Source: Hydractinia symbiolongicarpus (lineage: Eukaryota > Cnidaria > Hydrozoa > Anthoathecata > Hydractiniidae). From it: 60,000 bases of DNA. The notes under the pieces are model-generated. The model did no database searches and was not told the origin of the DNA. It saw only the letters and a list, made by a program, of their open reading frames with translations. Made by a program: the position numbers and the translations under genes. The DNA lies in the NCBI RefSeq assembly GCF_029227915.1, contig NC_079878.1, forward strand, positions 19,991,501 to 20,051,500, given 5' to 3'. Shown in pieces: positions 40,290 through 52,551 of the stretch; position 1 is the first letter of the stretch, and the number at the start of each line of letters is the position of its first letter.

Positions 40290-43200
40290 CCTGATAAATT
40301 TAGACAAGTGAACAGGTGAACAGTTAAATAAAAAAGGTATTAATGACGTTGGGAAATCACATTTTGATTTGAATAGTCCCTTTGTTTCCAAGTACCAAAT
40401 GAACACAGGGACCTGGAAAGTGATTGCTCAAGTTACTTATTACCAATTTAATTGTTTGATTCCTAGAAGAAATTAAAATTAAAAAAATCAGCCCAAAAAT
40501 TCCAAAGAAAAAAAAAATACTTCAAAAGTTCATACTTTCATGACTTCTCCCAATCCATTGAAAAATATAAACATCTGTTGAAAATGGATGTACTTTTCAT
40601 AACTAAGAAAAGTCAAACCTTGACAAAGTAAAGTAAAAAAAAACACATTCCTTTAAAAATTATATAATTTATAACAAATGTTGGGAAATAATACAAAATA
40701 AAAATCAGCAATAAAACTTCATAGGTATAAGGCGTAAAAGAAAACAAAAAGAATATAAATGCATAATAAATGAGTGAAAAAATATATATAGACAGTGCAA
40801 TAAATAATAAAGTGGAAAGTGATTTTTTTAAAAATCAGTTCACACAATCTATACAACACCCAATATCACATGTTTTTTTGAAATGCTTATTTCATTAATA
40901 ATGAAGGTGTGGAAATAAATACTCTGCTGAACATCGTCCCTTGTACAACACTATTTCAAAAGAGAACAGTTGCTAAAAATACATATTTCACTATAAACAC
41001 ACATTAATATACTCCCCCTCCATTGACTGAGTACACAGCTTCATTGTTTATGCAATTTATACAATATGGTCAATCCACAATCTTTAAACAATTATACAAC
41101 ATTTGTCTTTTAAAACGTGTATAAAATTCTGCCATAAATCAACTAAGATTTAAAAAAAGGCAGTTTCTTTATAAATAAACTATATGTATGTATATTGAGC
41201 AAAATACAAGCATTTACGAATTGGTAGTGTGGTTTTAATAAAATCACATATCTATGAAAGCTAGCGTGCTGTCTTTTCCTCTTCCTCGTGTTTTATGTAT
41301 GTTATTAATTTATTATGCATAACTATGGCTCAGGGTCAACATATCAAAGTTTCCAGTCACCTGCTAGCTTTGCTGGTGTTATTTTTGTTGATCTATATAC
41401 TAACTATAGTATATACTGGAAGCCTAGCACAACTATGATGTCATAACTATTGAAATTTTAAATTGCTTTTATTTAACATCAGAGTATAATAAAAAAAAAA
41501 CATTTCTGTTATCGCCGCATCAGAACAACAACAAAATTGACCTTTGTTTCCCTTTAAGGGAATATGAGGATATGAGGATTATTCCTAATTTCAAAACTAT
41601 GCACAAAAAGTCTTCCTAAAAGAATTTTATTATGTCTTTTATTACGTTCAATTATGTCTTCAGTACGTTTTGTTTTTGTTGTTTGTTTGAACCACAAAGT
41701 TATAACGAACAAGCATTCTATTTGCAATGAAATTTTAATTTAATATAAATGTCTATGTTTTTGACACAAATTTTCCAAAAAAGTCCTTTCTTATTTGTGT
41801 TGTAAGTACTTCTTCTGTAAGAATAAATGTAAACAGTATACCCTACACACCACCATGACATACTATAGTATCCCTATACACAAACTAAAAAACTATTCAC
41901 TTACCGTTCTCCTGAATTCCATTCGATACTACAAAAATAAATTAAATAATTATGTAATATACGAACAAACTACATAAAAAGTACAAGTCTCAACCAACAC
42001 AATGAGAGGTAGTCAAAATACATTTTACTTGTGCAACTCTTGTAACTACTTTAATGTCGTTTGAAGACACATTTAAGTCTTTCGACGTACTACATAAAGT
42101 CTGACAACAACATTTTATGAGTGGTAAAACTTATGGTTCTTAATAAAAACCATAATCTTTTAAGCATATAGCCCTTTATTCTTAATGTCAGACTGACTCA
42201 TTAGTCTTCATACAACATCTTCAATAATTCTCTTCTATACAAGTATTTTTGGTTACTTCATTTCAGGAAATTAACTAGGCACAAAGTCAACGCGAATTTT
42301 CAAAATTTGCGTTAATTAAATGTCCCTTATTGAAGTACAATGTAAATAACCAGAACATTAAAAAAGGTTACCAGTTAATTCAAAACCTTCAATTCAAAAT
42401 CACAATACAAAGCATACACACACACATTTTCTTCATGTTTTCTTGACATCAACAAATAGTATTGACCTGAAAGGGTTCACGCACCTATAAGGCTGTAGAG
42501 CAGCTGATATTGTTAACATTTTAAAGAAAATAAGAGAAATTCGTTGTCTGTTAACCCTTCTCAAAATAAAAATAAACTTTATTTGCGTTAATTCAACTAA
42601 ATTGCATTTTTTTTTATCAATGGTTATAAAAGCATTCACATTAACTTTCTTTGTCTTCATTTTGTGATTGTTAATTTTGTACCTCGTTAATTTTCTGGAA
42701 CAAGGTACATTATGATCAGTAGTCTACTAGGACACTGCATCAAGTATATAGCAATATAAAAAAAGTTAGGATATTGCAATGGAAATAAATTGCATGTCAT
42801 TGCAAAATAAATTAATGTTTTCATAAGATATGGGGCATGTGGCAATCACACACACCCGACTTTCAAATACACAAGCCTTAAAAATGGTAGAAAAGCTAAT
42901 TCTAGTTCAAACTTTTAATACTTAACTGCAATATTCAACCATGGAAAGAAATTTGTGTGAGGTTTTCTTATGCGCATTACAAATGTGTATCTTTTATATA
43001 TATATACATAGAAATATTTAATATAAGGCTAAAATGCACGGTAAGCTCAAGAAAAGTAAATTAATACATAACTGATATTGTGTCGTTAAAACTTCTATCA
43101 TATTTCAATCAACATACCGCATTTAAAACCTATGTTGTAAAAATGAAGTTAAAAGATTTTTCCCTTCTATTTTTCACCTTGGTTCTACCCAGCTCATTTT

Positions 43201-45010
43201 TTATAACAGGGAAACATGCAGCGGAATGGTTATCATGACAATTTCTCTCTGATTGCACATTTTAATTATATATATATACAAGAAACTCTTTAATCTGTTT
43301 GCCTAAAAAGTCATTCGTCAGGGTTTAACTTTCCATTATGAACTGGATAATTCATTGCACATTATGCCTTCTATATAAAAAGTTCTTTTCATTTTTGTAT
43401 ATATATATATATATATATAATTTACCAAAACCAGTATATATAATAATCATCACATATACAGGATTTAAATTAGAAAATACATAAAAGTCTGTTTAAAAAA
43501 ATTCTGACTGTATTGAAGAAAACTTCTTTGCAGCTGAGGACTGTAAGCCATTTGACATTGATCCTTTGTTAACGATTATTTTGTTGCAAAAATCATTATG
43601 CAAGTGATATATACAAATAATTAATGAAGAAATAGGATTCTAAATGTTTTCCAAAGAATAATTCACAAAGACATTTCATTTTGCCAATCGCAACCTGCTA
43701 ATCAAACCCCCACAACATTATGAGTATCACCCTTTTTGTCTAAACGTAACTATGTATTTCAGCCTTAACAAAAAAATCACAGTCGTTCAGTAAAGTAGAA
43801 GCATAAGTATATAACTTAGAAGGAAGAAGTCAATTGACCACCACCTCGGTAAAAGTTATACATATTCTCACCTTTTCTTGTCATCTTTAAACACAATAAT
43901 GGTAATACACTAACACATGCAAAATATGTGTCTGCATGCAAATATAACATTACATAATACATGTTCAAACATGCTACTAAATAAGAAGCCCATAAAAAAT
44001 CATTTCCGTATTATTAAATGTTGATCTTGTGTTTACACATCAGGAAACAATAATTTAAAAATGTAGATTTTCTTTCTTGCATGACCACACATACCAAAAT
44101 AAAATCGTTCATTGTGTATATATTTCTAAAAAAGACATGAAAATTATTAAGATTATTATAGAAGTTTATCTAAGCAATCCTATTCAGACAAATATATACA
44201 CACTCTCATTTTTTTACTACACAAGGGCAAAAAAATACTCTAAGAAACTGGAAAGATTTATATATGCCTCTATTTTCGACACACACACTTTAAAGTTGTC
44301 AAAGTTCATTTGCCAATTTTCACAATGGACTTACGTTGTAGGATGTTAGGCTATTTAGTTAAATCAAAACTTTATACTAGTTGTAGCTGATGTTCTAATG
44401 CTAATTTTTAGCAATTTTTTAGACCTTCATGACCCCTTGATTGTTCCATAATGCAAACATTGTAAAAACTATGACTAATATTTTTTAGTAATATCTTTAT
44501 TTTTTTGATAATTCTCTTACTGGCTCGTGACAAAAGTAATTAGCCCTCTTCGACAATCAAAAATCTTAAAATAAAAAAGAATTCAGATCTTCCACTCTTT
44601 TTATATGTTTAATCTTCGACCTTGTGACAGGTTTTTAATCTTTTTTATATTAGCAAGGACAAGTAAAAAAATTTTGGAGATTAATTTGAAAGAACTTTTG
44701 GTTGTTTTGTTTGGAGACAATTCTGCAGGCCAGCTTAAGTGTTGCGCACAACAAGAAAGAATAACTTTGTTATCATTGTTTACTTGGTTGTTTTGTGTAA
44801 AAATGTTTTCTAAGTTGCCTTTTTTAATATTACGTTATTTATTTTGCCCTCATCAACAGGGACTCCAAAATAATGTTGCCCCTGCATATATTAGATTTTC
44901 AGCAAAACAACGCACAACAACAAACATAAGGAAAGCATATAATTAATGACACTTGGTTTAGACTGCGCGTCTCAGTTTGAGAAAAAATATGCAGATGAAT
45001 AATTGACGTA
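40290..45010. other. Non-coding stretch
   Basis: AT-rich, with several short (TA)n tracts (about 43,000-43,430). One 24-base phase-0 splice-site-bounded segment (41,905-41,928, minus, TTTTTGTAG to GTAAGT) is noted but too short to call. Confidence 0.5.
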
Positions 45011-45011
45011 G

Positions 45012-46155
45012 CTAGCCCGTTTTGTATATTTTGATGTTCTTTATGATGAATTTAGTGTAAATGTTGGTGTACATCAGGGTTCTGTACTTAGTCCTTTGTT
45101 GTTTATTCTAGTCTTAGAAGCGCTGTCGATGGAGTTCAGAACAGGTTGTCCATGGGAGTTATTGTATGCAGATGATTTGGTTCTCATAGCAGAGTCGATG
45201 GAAGAATTAGTTGAAAAGTTTGAGAAGTGGAAGAAAGGACTAGAAGAGAAAGGGCTGAAGGTAAACACAGCAAAGTCTAAAGTCATGATAAGTATCATTG
45301 CAGCCAAGTGTGACCTTGTAGTTGGAAAGTGGCCTTGTGGAGTTTGCAGGAAATGGGTTGGTAGTAACTCAATTTTTTGTCAGACTTGCAAGCATTGGGT
45401 ACATAAGAAGTGCAGTAATATTAGTGGAAGGTTAAGAGCTGGCATACAGTTTGTATGCAAGCGTTGCAAAGGTGAGATTATAGAGAATGAAGTATTTCCA
45501 GCTTTAATGATGTACAACAGTGGCTCGTTAGAGATAGTTAAGAACTTCTGTTACTTAGGTGATATGTTGGGCAGTGAAGGGGGTGTTGGAAGAAGTGTTA
45601 CTTGCAGGATAGGTTCTGCTTGGAAAAAGTTTAGAGAGTTACTTCCTTTATTGACTAGCAGAGTCCTGTCAATTGAAGTAAAAGGTAGGTTGTATGAGGC
45701 CTGTGTAAGAAGTGTTATGTTGTACGGTAGTGAGACATGGGCAGTGAAGCAGGAAGATCTTGACCGTTTAGAAAGGAATGATATGAGAATGGTTAGGTGG
45801 ATGTGTAATGCCAGTCTGAGAGACAGAAAGAGTTCAGATGAGCTAAGAAGCAGGCTAAGTCTCCGTAGAATTAAAGATGTTATCCAGATAAGAAGATTGA
45901 ATTGGCTGGGGCACTTGGAAAGAATGGAGGAGGATAATTGGGTAAGAAAGTGTAGAGACTTGATAGTTCCTGGGGCAAAGCCCAGAGGCAGACCGAGAAA
46001 GACTTGGCAGGTTATAAGGACAGACTTGATAGAGAGGAAGTTGAGTTTAGATCTAACACAGTCTAGATCAGATTGGAAGAGGGTCATTAATATACCCCGT
46101 CCAACCCGTGCTAGCATGGAAAACGGACGTTAAGCCGAGAATGATGATGATGATA
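45012..46155 (+). mobile_element. 5'-truncated non-LTR retrotransposon with PHD finger inside the reverse transcriptase
   Basis: This is one continuous open frame from about 45,012 to the stop at 46,133. It starts mid reverse transcriptase (N-V-G-V-H-Q-G-S-V-L-S-P), then has the catalytic L-L-Y-A-D-D-L-V-L-I-A-E motif and the palm end (K-V-N-T-A-K-S-K-V-M-I-S). Next comes a C4HC3 PHD finger (C-G-V-C ... C-Q-T-C-K-H-W-V-H-K-K-C ... C-K-R-C), then the thumb/connection (F-C-Y-L-G-D-M-L, Y-G-S-E-T-W-A-V, L-N-W-L-G-H-L-E-R-M). The 3' end is a GAATGATGATGATGA tail, as in this family. The 5' part (endonuclease and RT fingers) is absent, the usual result of incomplete reverse transcription. The intact frame and the near-identical copy at 28.0 kb imply recent activity of the family. 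It lies between the two host genes, opposite to their strand. Confidence 0.92.
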
Positions 46156-46381
46156 TGACATAGCCACAGTAGGAGCTCAATTATAAAAAAAACAAGAACC
46201 TTTTTGCAGAAAGTAGTACGGCAAAAGGATAAAAGCTAGTTATATAGCTTAATTTTAGCTAAGCTGGGCTATCAAGGAGATGATCTACATAAAATCATTG
46301 AGTTAAAAATTGAAAGCAATCGTCCTAGCTATGCATAATATAGCAAGATAAGGTGGAAAGCAAAGGACACGAACCTAGCCA

Positions 46382-46489
46382 GAGGAGACCCAACATAATT
46401 TTTGTTACCACCGGAAAATAATCGGAATACCATATCGTCTAGTAGGAGACCCAGCATAATTTTTTTTACCAACAAGAAATCGGAATAGT
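46382..46489. repeat. Imperfect tandem duplication, AGGAGACCCA unit
   Basis: Two units of about 55-60 bases share AGGAGACCCA, CATAATTTTT, TTACCA and ATCGGAATA in the same order. Together they form a diverged direct repeat just 3' of the 45-kb retrotransposon copy. Confidence 0.7.
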
Positions 46490-46783
46490 CAAGGTAGGAA
46501 AAACTGGGAGAAAATAAATTTGATATTCTCGAAAAGGAGCTTAGTTAACTAGGCTACGGGAAAACGTGTAAGAGAAACTCATTTTATTAACCTCGGGGAA
46601 AATATCGGAACAAGGACAACAAACAAGAACAAAAAGGGGCGGCAACGTCCTAGTTTTTAGCACCCCCTCTAAAAAGCTCCCGGGTGGTTATTAAATAATG
46701 CCCAGCAGGCGATACATGGAATCACAGTCCCGATATTTACTTTTGCGTGCGCATCTTAAGTAATTACGTAATGTCCAATGCGC

Positions 46784-46841
46784 GCGCAGAAATGAAGGTA
46801 AAAATGTAAACAAACAAAGCGAGTTGCCTCCATTTCTGCGC
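46784..46841. promoter_or_regulatory. CpG-rich island with 11-bp inverted repeat
   Basis: GCGCAGAAATG at 46,784 and CATTTCTGCGC at 46,831 are perfect inverted arms around a 36-base loop. They sit in the most GC- and CpG-rich part of the window (about 46,650-47,300). This could be a promoter for a plus-strand transcript (ATG at 46,901) or a remnant of a mobile element. Confidence 0.35.
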
Positions 46842-46900
46842 ACACAGGAAAAAACACGGCACTATGATTGAGTGTATTACTAGAATTTTATAAGGAAGAT

Positions 46901-47326
46901 ATGGACAAGATTTTCTCACTACCGGAACCTTCTGTAACTTTATTTACAAGTTCATTTAGGAGCAGGGAGATGAGGTCCAGGTAAAAGGGAAGCGCTTCTT
47001 CGAAAGGAAAAGATGGGCGACAAACAAAAATGTTTCTCGTAGTAGGTTATAGATTAAATACATCCTGTCTCCAGCGTTTGTTGCCTGATGTTAAAAGCGC
47101 TTAAGATTACTTGACGGCCGCCGGCACAATGTCAATGAAGCAAAAATCCCTGGTACGATATGAGGAAGATACATTTGGCGTTTCTATGACCATGTTCCAA
47201 CGCAGATTAAAGATGGGGCTCTATGATGGACGATTGCTTGTTTTAGAATGCTTTTCCATCTCTTCGTCCCTGCGCTTCTTTTTACATAAGCCCTGCCTCC
47301 TTATTTATCATTTTATTAGAAGGTAA
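46901..47326 (+). CDS. Possible plus-strand coding exons, unidentified
   Basis: An ATG at 46,901 opens M-D-K-I-F-S-L-P-E-P-S-V-T-L-F and reaches an AG|GTAAAA donor at about 46,980. A second open segment (47,111-47,323) contains S-L-V-R-Y-E-E-D-T-F-G-V-S-M and stops just before an AG|GTAAGC donor. The better base composition and the donor sites hint at a real 5' gene end or a long non-coding transcript. No family was recognised and the two segments are not proven to be linked. Confidence 0.25.
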
Positions 47327-48386
47327 GCATAGCATTTAACACATTTGCCTGATTAATTTACCTGAAACAGTATAACAGATTACAAGAACTTATAAAAAAA
47401 AATCAAAAACAATGTTGAATTACAGTAAAAAGTCATTCAACCGAATAAAACAACCGTAAAAGCTTTTCCTTGTAATATCTGTTTTCTCTATTTTCTACCC
47501 CTTCCCTGATTTTTCATATCAGTATCAACACACATTCACATAATTAGAACGAAAACACACCAAAGAGTCTAAAAAGTAACTTTTGAACAAGTTAATTGTT
47601 ATATTTATGAAATTAAAATATATTTACAACATTAAGAAGAATTCTACAAAGAAATATATTTTCACGCCGTAAAACTGCAGATAGATTCAGTCAGTTGAAA
47701 CCAGCCTGCAAAAAGATATTGAAAGCTGTTTTTTTTGTTTTTTTTGACATTGTACCGTCGCAATAATAATTCACTAGGTTTTTCTACAAAAAATAATTCA
47801 CTCTGTTTTTCTTTAAATTGCAAAATTTTTGTACGACCAAGTTTGAAGAAGAAATATTTCAACTCGTTTTCGACGTACAGCTCTTAAAGAATAGTACTGC
47901 AAAGTAGTGCGAAGAGTTCTTCATTGAAGCACATTGCTACGGTTATTATGTACAGTTTTCACAAATACACGTTTTTTTATAAGAACGTCTACATTTTAGT
48001 TGAGGCTGGATGTACTGATGTTATTTAGCTTTTTTTAGTCTCAAAATTTCTTAAATCTGTTCTTCCGAAAAAAAGCAAATACATGTTCAGAATTCTCATG
48101 ATAATGAATATCTTATTATAAAAAGATTTAAGTATACTAGTAAAAAGGAAGGAAAACTGTTCGGTAATATTTATTTTTTATCAGTTCTAGATTCACATGT
48201 TTTTTGTTGTTTTAAGGAACCCTTTTTAACATGTTCTTAATTTGTTAAAACAAATAACCTCAACGTTCTTATAGCATAGTTTCTTATAAAAAAACGTGTA
48301 TATATATACAACATCTAAAACAATTCACACGTTCTTGTAGAAAACAGACAAAAATATCAAGCCTTTGTACTTTCTTACTGACAAAA

Positions 48387-48436
48387 AAACAGGATGCTTA
48401 AAAACACAAAAAAACAGGATGCTTAAAAACACACAA
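48387..48436. repeat. 25-bp tandem duplication
   Basis: AAAAACAGGATGCTTAAAAA is repeated twice with a 25-base period, 3' of the MDC1-like gene. Confidence 0.85.
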
Positions 48437-48514
48437 AAAAAGTTTAGGTTATAATCTCGTTTAAAACGTTTCAATAAAACCACTTGTTCAACTTTCGTCA
48501 CCGTCGGCGCTTAC

Positions 48515-48574
48515 TTGTCGTCGTCGTGGATGTCGTTTGACGTTTTCTCTTTGACGTCGAATCTTGACTTTCAT
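48515..48574 (-). CDS. Possible 20-codon Arg-rich first exon
   Basis: ATG 48,574, directly preceded by an in-frame TAA, opens 20 codons (M-K-V-K-I-R-R-Q-R-E-N-V-K-R-H-P-R-R-R-Q) ending in phase 0 at GTAAGC. The local sequence is less AT-rich than its surroundings, as around promoters. It may be the most distal alternative N terminus of the beta-subunit gene, or the start of a separate small gene. It is short, so evidence is limited to start context, donor and phase. Confidence 0.25.
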
Positions 48575-48859
48575 TTAATTTACTTTCGTTGTTTATTAAA
48601 AATCTAAAACTGCAGTCAAGGATAATCTATATCCAAAAACCTCTACTACCAAAGAATGGAAAAATAATCAAACATGGCGTAAAATGTTGTCTGGACAACA
48701 CACACTGACAATAACACATTCCACACCAAAAAATGATTAATAAATTAAAGAACCATGACAGCAATACTCTTTTTGTGCTTGCGATGTACATGTAGAATTT
48801 GATCTTACCGCAATATCTTTTAAAAACAACACGTTTTGCCAGAACATTGTCATTTACAT

Positions 48860-48865
48860 TTTATT
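48860..48865 (-). terminator. Candidate polyadenylation signal of the MDC1-like gene
   Basis: AATAAA on the minus strand, about 495 bases after the stop codon, and the first such hexamer downstream of it. The use of this site is inferred only. Confidence 0.35.
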
Positions 48866-49030
48866 GAACACTAGCAACATAAATCTATAAAAGCAGAACC
48901 TTTACACCCAGCTAAGTTGGGCGATACTGACAATACTGAAACGGGTACCCTGTAGGACAAGGCATGAGCTGGCAACAAAGAAGTGGCTGCAGAACAAGGG
49001 CGATAACTGCTGTTATTCCCCCAAACAGTA

Positions 49031-49105
49031 TCATAAGACCTTACATAAGAAACAATCACAAGATCTTACACAGGGAACACTCATAAGACCTTACACAAGA
49101 GGCAA
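49031..49105. repeat. 25-bp minisatellite, 3 copies, in the MDC1 3' flank
   Basis: Three adjacent 25-base units of the type TCATAAGACCTTACAYAAGA plus five bases lie 255-330 bases after the MDC1 stop codon, probably inside the 3' UTR if the AATAAA at 48,860 is used. Confidence 0.85.
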
Positions 49106-49359
49106 GAATGTAAATGTAAATCTAATAGTTTATCGAAGCAGGTCCAAACTAATTCGTAATTAGAAATTCAAAGCCTGCTTCATAATATTAGGAATCCCGG
49201 AGCATTCTACTTCGTGTTCATCATCGTGTTTTAGATATAAAGGGCTAAACTGGATTGGCCAATCCGGGCTGCTTTTAAAACATTTACGTCTCCTTAAGAA
49301 TATTTCAAACAGGCAGGGAAATACGAAACGTATAAACAAGGTAGCGATGCATATCACCC

Positions 49360-52300
49360 CTACTTTTTGAATGTTAAAAGATACGAATCACGATCAATTT
49401 CTTGTCTCAGTATACCAGTCAATAAAACTTCGTTGGTGCACACACAGAAGCCTTGATTGGTCAGTTTTTCATGTTCTTTTGCATCGTCATCACATGAAAC
49501 AACTATGACGTCATCACTGGGTCCTTTTGGTGATTTCGAAAGAAACTAAACAAGAACAAAATTATGGAGCAGCGTGTCCTTGACATAGAAATTTGTCGTT
49601 GAATTTCAAACATTTTTATGATACTTTTCTTGAATAATTCCGAAAAGAATAAATTGTATATTCCTGTATATTATAAAACTGTGTAAAAACCTGCTGCAGC
49701 ATTTTAGTAGATTCCATTAGGATCGGATTCGTTAAGAAGACGAAACATGAATTACCAACACATGAACTTAACAATGACCTCCACAATTTTCGACGTATGG
49801 AACAGTTAACAGACTGACAGAAAAACATCATCTTTTCATTTCAGTTTAAACAAAACAAAATTGATTTTTACTATTGCACGGCCAAAACATCCCGCCAGCA
49901 TATAACAATCATTTATTATTCTGCTTTGAACACACTAATTTCGCACAGTGGAGACTGACCTTAAAGATTGTCTGCTCTGATACTGGACTTTTCCTTTTCC
50001 CTTTTACATTTTAAAAGCAGGAAGTCCAAACGCTTGTGCATTGGAACACTAAACCTGTAGATGTGGTAACATATAAGTTGAACATTTTGTGAAAGAAAAG
50101 CTTACCTTCCCACCTGAGCATTCAATCATCTCTAAACAAAAACAACAGGTTGAACAGTAAATGCTATTTTATTGCAAACACACTTTGAATAGAACTTACT
50201 ATAACTTCAAATCTATATACCTTTCATACACTTCGGTTCAGGCTTCACATTTTTAGTTACATATATGCGTACGTTTTCTAGTAGAGATGACACTGAAGAC
50301 TTTTTTAGTGACCTGAATAATAACAAAAACAATAAACTGTTACTGAACGATAGACTTACTCTTTCGATCATCAAAAACATTTCGAAACGAAATCTAGCTG
50401 TTACTCTCCAAGAAGTGTACGTTTGAGTGATTGATGCACTTGACTTTAGAGGATCGCCCTACAACAATTCTCGATGAAGCTTGTTACAAGTGGTTCACAA
50501 ATGCAAGAAGTCGAAACATTCCCGCTTCAGCTGCCATGCTTGGGGTAAAGAACTTACCAAAAGAACTAGGATGCAGGGAGCTTCAGATGGAAGGCTTGAC
50601 CGGTGAAAAAAAAAACGTTTTGTTCAAGACAATATGAGGTATATTTTGCCTATAAAGTTTTACAAGCTCCTGGCTTAAAATATGTACATATTTTTGAATG
50701 ACCACTGAATATCAAAGTGCATGATACCTTTTATGTTTTGTTTTAGCGTCCAATTTTGCTGTAATGATGGCAACCCAGTAAAAAAGATTCTACTTCTAAG
50801 TCCTTCTTAAGAATAATTGGAATTTCTGAAGCTCTTAACAAACATTAAAATTTATTTGAATTCTAGCTTCTAATAATTTATCATCTGTCTTTAGCAGAAA
50901 AAAAGAATGTTGCCAGAGAGATGATCAACCCTCGGAAGGCAACAACATGTTGTTATCTGATTTGGTTTTCTGTAACAGTTGTAGTTTTTAGGCTTTTTAT
51001 TCAATCAAGATACGTTGTTAAAAAAAAACTTCTTTGTACTTTTGTTAATTATATATCCTTCTTAATATCCTCTAATGAAAAGAGTAATAACTGAGAAATT
51101 AATTTTCAAAATCTCCATAAGTGGGGCATTTTCCCTGTTAGAGAGTGGGACAAATCCCCTGTTGAGAGAGATTCGGTTGTAACGAACCCTTGAGAGTCCC
51201 ACTTGACGCGAGTGTACTGTATTCAAAAAAAACGCTACCCTTATTTCGAATTTCAAGGTTCGATAGGTCAGCAAACCGAAGCAACGAAACTATTCATCAA
51301 AACATGTTGGACGTTCTAACTAACTAATATTTGCTAAATTACATTTTGTTACCTTTTTAACTGGAATTTGTACTGCCTTTCGGCTGCTTGATCGTTCAAT
51401 ATATGGTCCTTACAAGCTAAAATATATTCAACACAATTAAAGAAAATCTTTCTCTGACATGATGAGGTTTCGTACTTCTTTTTTTGCTTTGGTATCACTG
51501 TCCACTACATTTATAAGCAAACAGCAATTTATTCTTTTATTAAAATTATAAACATTTTATAAAACGAGGTTGGGGTGAGAACTAAACAGTTAAAGACAAA
51601 ATCAAAATCTAGATAGCTAAGTTCAAATCATGTATTATTTTTAATTTTGAATAGATGAAAAAAGGGCGTAGATTTACCCGCACTCTCCAAGACAGGTTAA
51701 GCAGATTGACAATTGCTAACCGACTTACAAGTCGATTTTTAAACACCACAAGAAATTGTTTAGGAGAAAGGAATGAATTACCTTTTCGTACAAAACTAAA
51801 TAGTGTGTGTTGAAAATACATTAATGCTTACATGTGAAGACATTGGATGTTTTGGAAGATTTCAACCATGCTGAACTTACGACTGGTATACCACGAGCAA
51901 CAGCACAGAGAAACTTCACAGTGCGTCGAACCTAGTAGAACAAGTGATAAACTAAGATAATAAAGAACACAAATAATAACACCTAAAAAGCTACTAAAAA
52001 CGACAACTCCAAAAAGACGACATCTACAATGACAACAACTACTAATGGCAACCATTAAAAATTACAAAAATACAATAGACACAGAAATTAATGAAAAACA
52101 GAACAATAACAACATACTTTATCAGTTACTAAGTGTGTTGCAACCTCCACATTGTCGACAACTTCACCACCGAGATCTTTCACTATCTACACGCAAGTTG
52201 AGAGACGGGTTAACTGGTAAGAGAGATGCGCGTAGGCTAGTAAAATTTTATCTGCCACCTTCAACTTTGGGAAGGAAATTCTCAAAGTATTGCTACAAAA

Positions 52301-52551
52301 GTTTAATCTTAAAAATTAAACAAAAAACACACAAACAACAAACACGCGCATACACACTAAAAAAAGCAAAAAGATAACTCTCAAACTACCAACTTTCTTG
52401 CATGCTGTATATATACTGCTTGAAATCGAAGGTGTTTAAGTTAGGCTTTTTAGCCAGCATTTTATATAAGTAAACAAAGAATATATAAACAAAAGGTCCA
52501 AACCTTCTCAACAGTTTTATCGCTTATACCAGTAAAAACAATTTTAGGTTT
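49360..52551 (-). other. C-terminal tandem BRCT domains (7 exons)
   Basis: BRCT1 reads K-P-K-I-V-F-T-G-I-S, D-L-G-G-E-V-V-D-N-V, A-T-H-L-V-T-D-K, V-R-R-T-V-K-F-L-C-A-V-A-R-G-I-P and a W-L motif. BRCT2 includes V-R-I-Y-V-T-K-N-V-K-P, M-I-E-C-S-G-G-K, V-I-V-V-S-C-D-D-D and L-L-T-G-I-L-R-Q. The T-G of V-F-T-G and the R-x-x-K of R-R-T-V-K match the human residues that hold the gamma-H2AX phosphate and C terminus. The protein ends T-F-K-K. Exons of 69, 100, 64, 92, 26 and 186 bases follow the K-T-V-E-K border. Confidence 0.93.

Noticed and set aside
45551-46117. 188-codon minus-strand open frame
   Set aside because: Shadow of the retrotransposon frame on the plus strand.
49616-49831. Minus-strand segment first considered as the start of BRCT2
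   Set aside because: Phases do not fit the last exon. The 26-base exon at 50,106-50,131 and the 92-base exon at 50,221-50,312 give an exact family match instead.
51062-51274. 70-codon minus-strand open frame
   Set aside because: It runs through the terminal inverted repeat of the Tigger relic.
51609-51821. Minus-strand segment first considered as the BRCT1 end exon
   Set aside because: It would need a 40-base intron and does not match the family. The exon at 51,353-51,416 (H-I-L-N-D-Q-A-A-E-R-Q-Y-K-F) fits phase and sequence.
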